Shown here in pieces: positions 6,051 through 8,174 of a DNA stretch of 8,174 nt (positions are counted from its first letter, which is position 1; each line of letters starts with the position of its first letter). A model generated the notes under the pieces. It ran no database searches, was not told the origin of the DNA, and saw only the letters and a list, made by a program, of their open reading frames with translations. The stretch comes from Candidatus Nealsoniibacteriota bacterium (GTDB lineage Bacteria; Patescibacteriota; Minisyncoccia; Minisyncoccales; MHMH01), in contig JACOYG010000015.1 in assembly GCA_016181985.1 (NCBI GenBank), forward strand, positions 1 through 8,174, given 5' to 3'. The position numbers were made by a program, and so were the translations under genes.

Positions 6051-7348
6051 AATATTTTTACTTTTTCGAGTTTTGTGCCAACAAATACCCGAAGAAAGTT
6101 TTTAGTTATAAAAATTGCCGAAAACATGCTTATTATAATGCCAATACTTAAAGTTAGAGCGAATCCTTTAACAAAGCTTGTCCCAAAGCCGAAAAGAAGC
6201 GCCGCAACGATTAAGGTGGTAAGATTGCCGTCTCTGATCGCCGGCCAAGCTCTTTTGAATCCTTCCTCGACTGCCATGGAAAAATTTCTGCCTGCTCTTA
6301 ATTCTTCTTTCATCCTGGAAAAAATCAAAACATTCGCGTCAACGGCCATGCCTATCGAAAGGATTAATCCGCCGATGCCTGCCAAAGTCAAAGTAACCGG
6401 TATCAACTTAAATAAAGCCATTGTAAAAATAATATAAATCAGCAAAGCCACGGAAGCGAAAAGCCCCGGAAGACGATAAAAAACAACCATAAATATAACC
6501 ACTGCAAGCAAACCCAAAATTCCGGCTTTCAAGCTTTGCTCCAATGAAACCTTGCCAAGCGTCGGGCCTACCGATTGCTGTGATATTAAACTGATGGGCA
6601 CGGGTAAAGCGCCGGCATTTAAATTTCGGACTAAAGTCTTCGCTTCCTCTGTGGTAAAATTTCCGGAAATCTGAGCTCTGCCTCCGGAAATCGCTTCCTG
6701 GACGATAGGCGCGGATATGGGGACTCCGTCAATAAATATTGCCAAGGGCTTGCCGATATTTTTCTTGGTTAATTCCTCGAAAATTTTTGCGCCTTCATCA
6801 TTAAATTGAATTGATACCAAGGCCTTGTAGCTTGTCGTTTGATCAAAACCCAATTCGGCTTTTTCCAAATATTGTCCGTTCAAAGCAGTGGGCATAAAAG
6901 GATCTTCCATTTGACCTATTCCCGATTCTTCTATTTTTTTATTATTATCTATGACTTCCTGATAATTTTCTTTTTGTTCTTTAAATTCCAAATAGGGAGT
7001 CTGGCCGATCATTTTTATGGCTTCGCTCAAATTCTGAATCCCGGCCAGCTCAACAATTAATCTCTGTCCCTCAACCTGGACCACCGGCTCCCTTACTCCA
7101 AAAAGATTAACCCGTCTTTCGATTACGTCTCTTAATCCCTGCATCGAAGAATCGTAATCTTCTTTTGCTATATTGGACAAGTCCGCTCCATAAATTAAAT
7201 GAGCGCCGCCCTGTAAGTCAAGGCCCAGCTTAAAATCTTTTTTGGGAAAATATTTTAAATTCAATAGCTGAGAGTAATCAAAATTACCGGCTAAAAATAC
7301 CAGAACAAAAATTATAGCAATGGTGATATAGACTTTATTCTTGCGCAT
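6041..7348 (-). CDS. secD: Protein translocase subunit SecD
   Basis: SecD works with SecF on the outer face of the membrane to draw preproteins through SecYEG using the proton gradient. The 435 residues hold an N-terminal membrane helix (5-21), the family motif LGLDLQGG (41-48), ERRVNLFGV (77-85), the end of the periplasmic part with GKPLAIFIDG and SGNFTTEEA (to about 236), NAGALPVPI (244-252), VGPTLG (260-265), and five C-terminal membrane segments (about 273-291, 296-313, 318-340, 375-390, 396-418). The proton-pathway motif GMAVDANVLIF is complete at 333-343 with Asp337. It is shorter than E. coli SecD (about 615), with a compact periplasmic head, as in many small or Gram-positive genomes. 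The start is 14 nt inside the upstream gene and has only a weak purine-rich leader. Unusually the next gene is metK, not secF; secF follows after it. Confidence 0.96.
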   Translation of the reverse strand: MRKNKVYITIAIIFVLVFLAGNFDYSQLLNLKYFPKKDFKLGLDLQGGAHLIYGADLSNIAKEDYDSSMQGLRDVIERRVNLFGVREPVVQVEGQRLIVELAGIQNLSEAIKMIGQTPYLEFKEQKENYQEVIDNNKKIEESGIGQMEDPFMPTALNGQYLEKAELGFDQTTSYKALVSIQFNDEGAKIFEELTKKNIGKPLAIFIDGVPISAPIVQEAISGGRAQISGNFTTEEAKTLVRNLNAGALPVPISLISQQSVGPTLGKVSLEQSLKAGILGLLAVVIFMVVFYRLPGLFASVALLIYIIFTMALFKLIPVTLTLAGIGGLILSIGMAVDANVLIFSRMKEELRAGRNFSMAVEEGFKRAWPAIRDGNLTTLIVAALLFGFGTSFVKGFALTLSIGIIISMFSAIFITKNFLRVFVGTKLEKVKILWQ

Positions 7349-8018
7349 CTTGCTTCATCTTAATACTTTTAATTATGCTATCAAAAACATCTTTATAATT
7401 AAGTCGTGATTCTTTAAGCGTGTTGAAGGAAAATGCCCAAACGGTGTTCTCTTTGCCGATAGTAAAAACTACAATAGTGCTGAATATCAGATCTTTCTGA
7501 ACGCTTTCTATCTCCAAAAAATAAGCATCTTTGCCACTTATGTTGGTTTGCTCTTCTTTCATGATCTCAAGAATCGGTATTGCGTTGATTAAATTGGTTT
7601 TTACGCTTTCAACGTAATCTTTCAATAAAATACTGCCGAGTCCGGTACTGTTAATGGAAATATTCGTTCTGAAATCAATCTCTTTGGCCTTATCATTAGT
7701 TAATTTTTCTTGAGAGTCAATTATCGCAATAGGTAATGTATCGGTAGCCAAAGATTCTCTCTCCCAGCCAAAGGGCAAATTAAGTGAAAAGTAGCTTGTA
7801 TCCAAAATCGTGGATTGAAGGGTTTTTTCTTCGGGCTGAACGGTTAATTTTTCCGGCCCATTCTTGAGTTGAAATTGGTCAACCAATCCAGTCACCTGTC
7901 TAACATTTGGAAGGCTTTTAGTTCCTTTCTGCATTACAAAAATCAGCGCGGCTATTCCGGCTACGGATATTGCGGCAAAAATAAAAATGAAAACAATCTT
8001 ATTCTTGATATTTCCCAT
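7335..8018 (-). CDS. Membrane-anchored DcrB/PsbP-like protein, first gene of the sec operon
   Basis: A 227-residue protein not recognised as a named gene. Residues 8-29 form a single hydrophobic helix after a short basic N-terminus (KNK), without a lipobox cysteine, so I predict an uncleaved anchor with the rest outside the membrane. Residues about 73-223 look like a PsbP/DcrB (DUF1795-type) domain: YFSLNLPFGWE at the start, an internal SGKDAYFLEIE strand, and WAFSFNTLKES followed by a final helix FDSIIKSIKM. Domains of this fold are common in envelope proteins, and most have no known biochemical role. It is first in the apparent transcript and overlaps secD by 14 nt, in a place where other bacteria often have yajC, which it does not resemble. 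I infer a role at the cell surface, possibly linked to export. The ribosome site is weak: a purine-rich GAGAAG lies almost against the ATG. Confidence 0.8.
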   Translation of the reverse strand: MGNIKNKIVFIFIFAAISVAGIAALIFVMQKGTKSLPNVRQVTGLVDQFQLKNGPEKLTVQPEEKTLQSTILDTSYFSLNLPFGWERESLATDTLPIAIIDSQEKLTNDKAKEIDFRTNISINSTGLGSILLKDYVESVKTNLINAIPILEIMKEEQTNISGKDAYFLEIESVQKDLIFSTIVVFTIGKENTVWAFSFNTLKESRLNYKDVFDSIIKSIKMKQDAQE

Positions 8019-8036
8019 ACTTCTCTATTCTCGCAG

Positions 8037-8065
8037 ATTATTAAAAATTAATCAAGAGTTGATAA
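8037..8065 (-). promoter_or_regulatory. Candidate sigma-70 promoter of the DcrB-like/secD operon
   Basis: Reading the minus strand, TTATCA (8065-8060, four of six matches to TTGACA) is followed after exactly 17 nt by AATAAT (8042-8037, five of six matches to TATAAT). A transcript would start near 8030, leaving a leader of about 12 nt before the ATG at 8018. A less good alternative is TTGATT (8055-8050) with GAGAAT (8032-8027). The region is AT-rich, so chance matches are likely. Confidence 0.35.
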
Positions 8066-8074
8066 ATAAAATAA

Positions 8075-8174
8075 CGAGCTCTTGCTTATTTTAATGAAAT
8101 CGCCGGAGGACCTAATAATGGCCATAAATTAGTAGTTGATTCCAATTTGGATTGGGAGCAGGATTTGGATTTGG
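8075..8174 (+). pseudogene. 5'-truncated fragment of a GT39-like membrane glycosyltransferase (continues off right edge)
   Basis: The plus-strand frame from 8075 to the edge encodes RALAYFNEIAGGP followed by NGHKLVVDSNLDWEQDLDL. This matches, from memory, the conserved block YLAYFNELxGGPxNGYKYLVDSNLDWGQDL found in the C-terminal part of ArnT/PMT-like (GT39 clan) polyprenyl-linked sugar transferases, with Glu in place of the usual Gly before QDL. The frame is closed immediately upstream by TAA (8072-8074) and again by TAA (8063-8065), and there is no ATG or GTG in frame before the edge, so the preceding several hundred residues of the protein are absent. The other two plus frames show no continuation. 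It is either a gene remnant left by a rearrangement or an assembly join. It lies divergently, 56 nt from the start of the neighbouring operon. Only 33 residues are visible, so the family call rests on one motif. Confidence 0.6.

Larger units (their letters stand above)
1..8018 (-). other. Apparent seven-gene operon
   Basis: All seven genes point the same way with overlaps of 14, 10, 8 and 1 nt or gaps of 28 and 6 nt, and no convincing terminator lies between them. Five of the seven starts lack a good ribosome binding site at normal spacing, which suggests coupled translation from gene to gene. The operon continues beyond the left edge. That it is one transcript is an inference from spacing only. 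Confidence 0.7.

Noticed and set aside
8069..8091. AAATAA/TTATTT stem with inner GAGCTC as a terminator
   Set aside because: Six AT-only pairs with an 11-base loop, no GC-rich stem; too weak, and it overlaps the glycosyltransferase fragment.
1..8174. Alternative genetic code (UGA as glycine) as in some CPR groups
   Set aside because: No gene contains an in-frame TGA and all visible stops are TAA, so nothing points to recoding, although TGA as a stop is also not seen.

Overview
The window looks like chromosomal DNA of a Candidate Phyla Radiation (Patescibacteria) bacterium, probably Parcubacteria-like; this is inferred from gene content, not from a marker phylogeny. The clues are a CxxC-x17-CxxC zinc ribbon on a VirD4/TraD-type ATPase, a sigma-region-4 protein with a HARE-type helix-turn-helix, a short SecD, very tight gene packing and AT-rich DNA. 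All six complete genes end in TAA and none has an in-frame TGA, so the standard bacterial code fits and the UGA=Gly code is not needed.

Layout: seven genes run on the minus strand and form one apparent operon. In order of transcription they are: a membrane-anchored DcrB/PsbP-like protein (8018-7335), secD (7348-6041), metK (6050-4896), secF (4867-3989), a sigma-region-4/HARE protein (3996-3022), a Trp-rich membrane-anchored protein of a Patescibacteria type (3022-1673), and a VirD4/TraD-like ATPase (1666 to beyond the left edge). Neighbours overlap by 14, 10, 8 and 1 nt, or are separated by 28 nt (metK/secF) and 6 nt (last pair). A candidate sigma-70 promoter lies at 8065-8037. On the plus strand at 8075-8174 is a 5'-truncated piece of a GT39-like membrane glycosyltransferase that continues off the right edge. 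No gap exceeds 300 bases and no RNA gene, CRISPR array or insertion sequence was seen.

How the genes work together: SecD and SecF assist protein export through SecYEG, MetK makes S-adenosylmethionine, the sigma-like protein probably binds DNA or RNA polymerase, and the last two genes look like two halves of one DNA- or substrate-pumping ATPase. Points worth a second look are metK between secD and secF, an Asp-to-Asn change at the proton-relay position of SecF, a single in-frame TAA splitting the ATPase from its N-terminal partner, start codons lying in or beside small inverted repeats, and the glycosyltransferase remnant.
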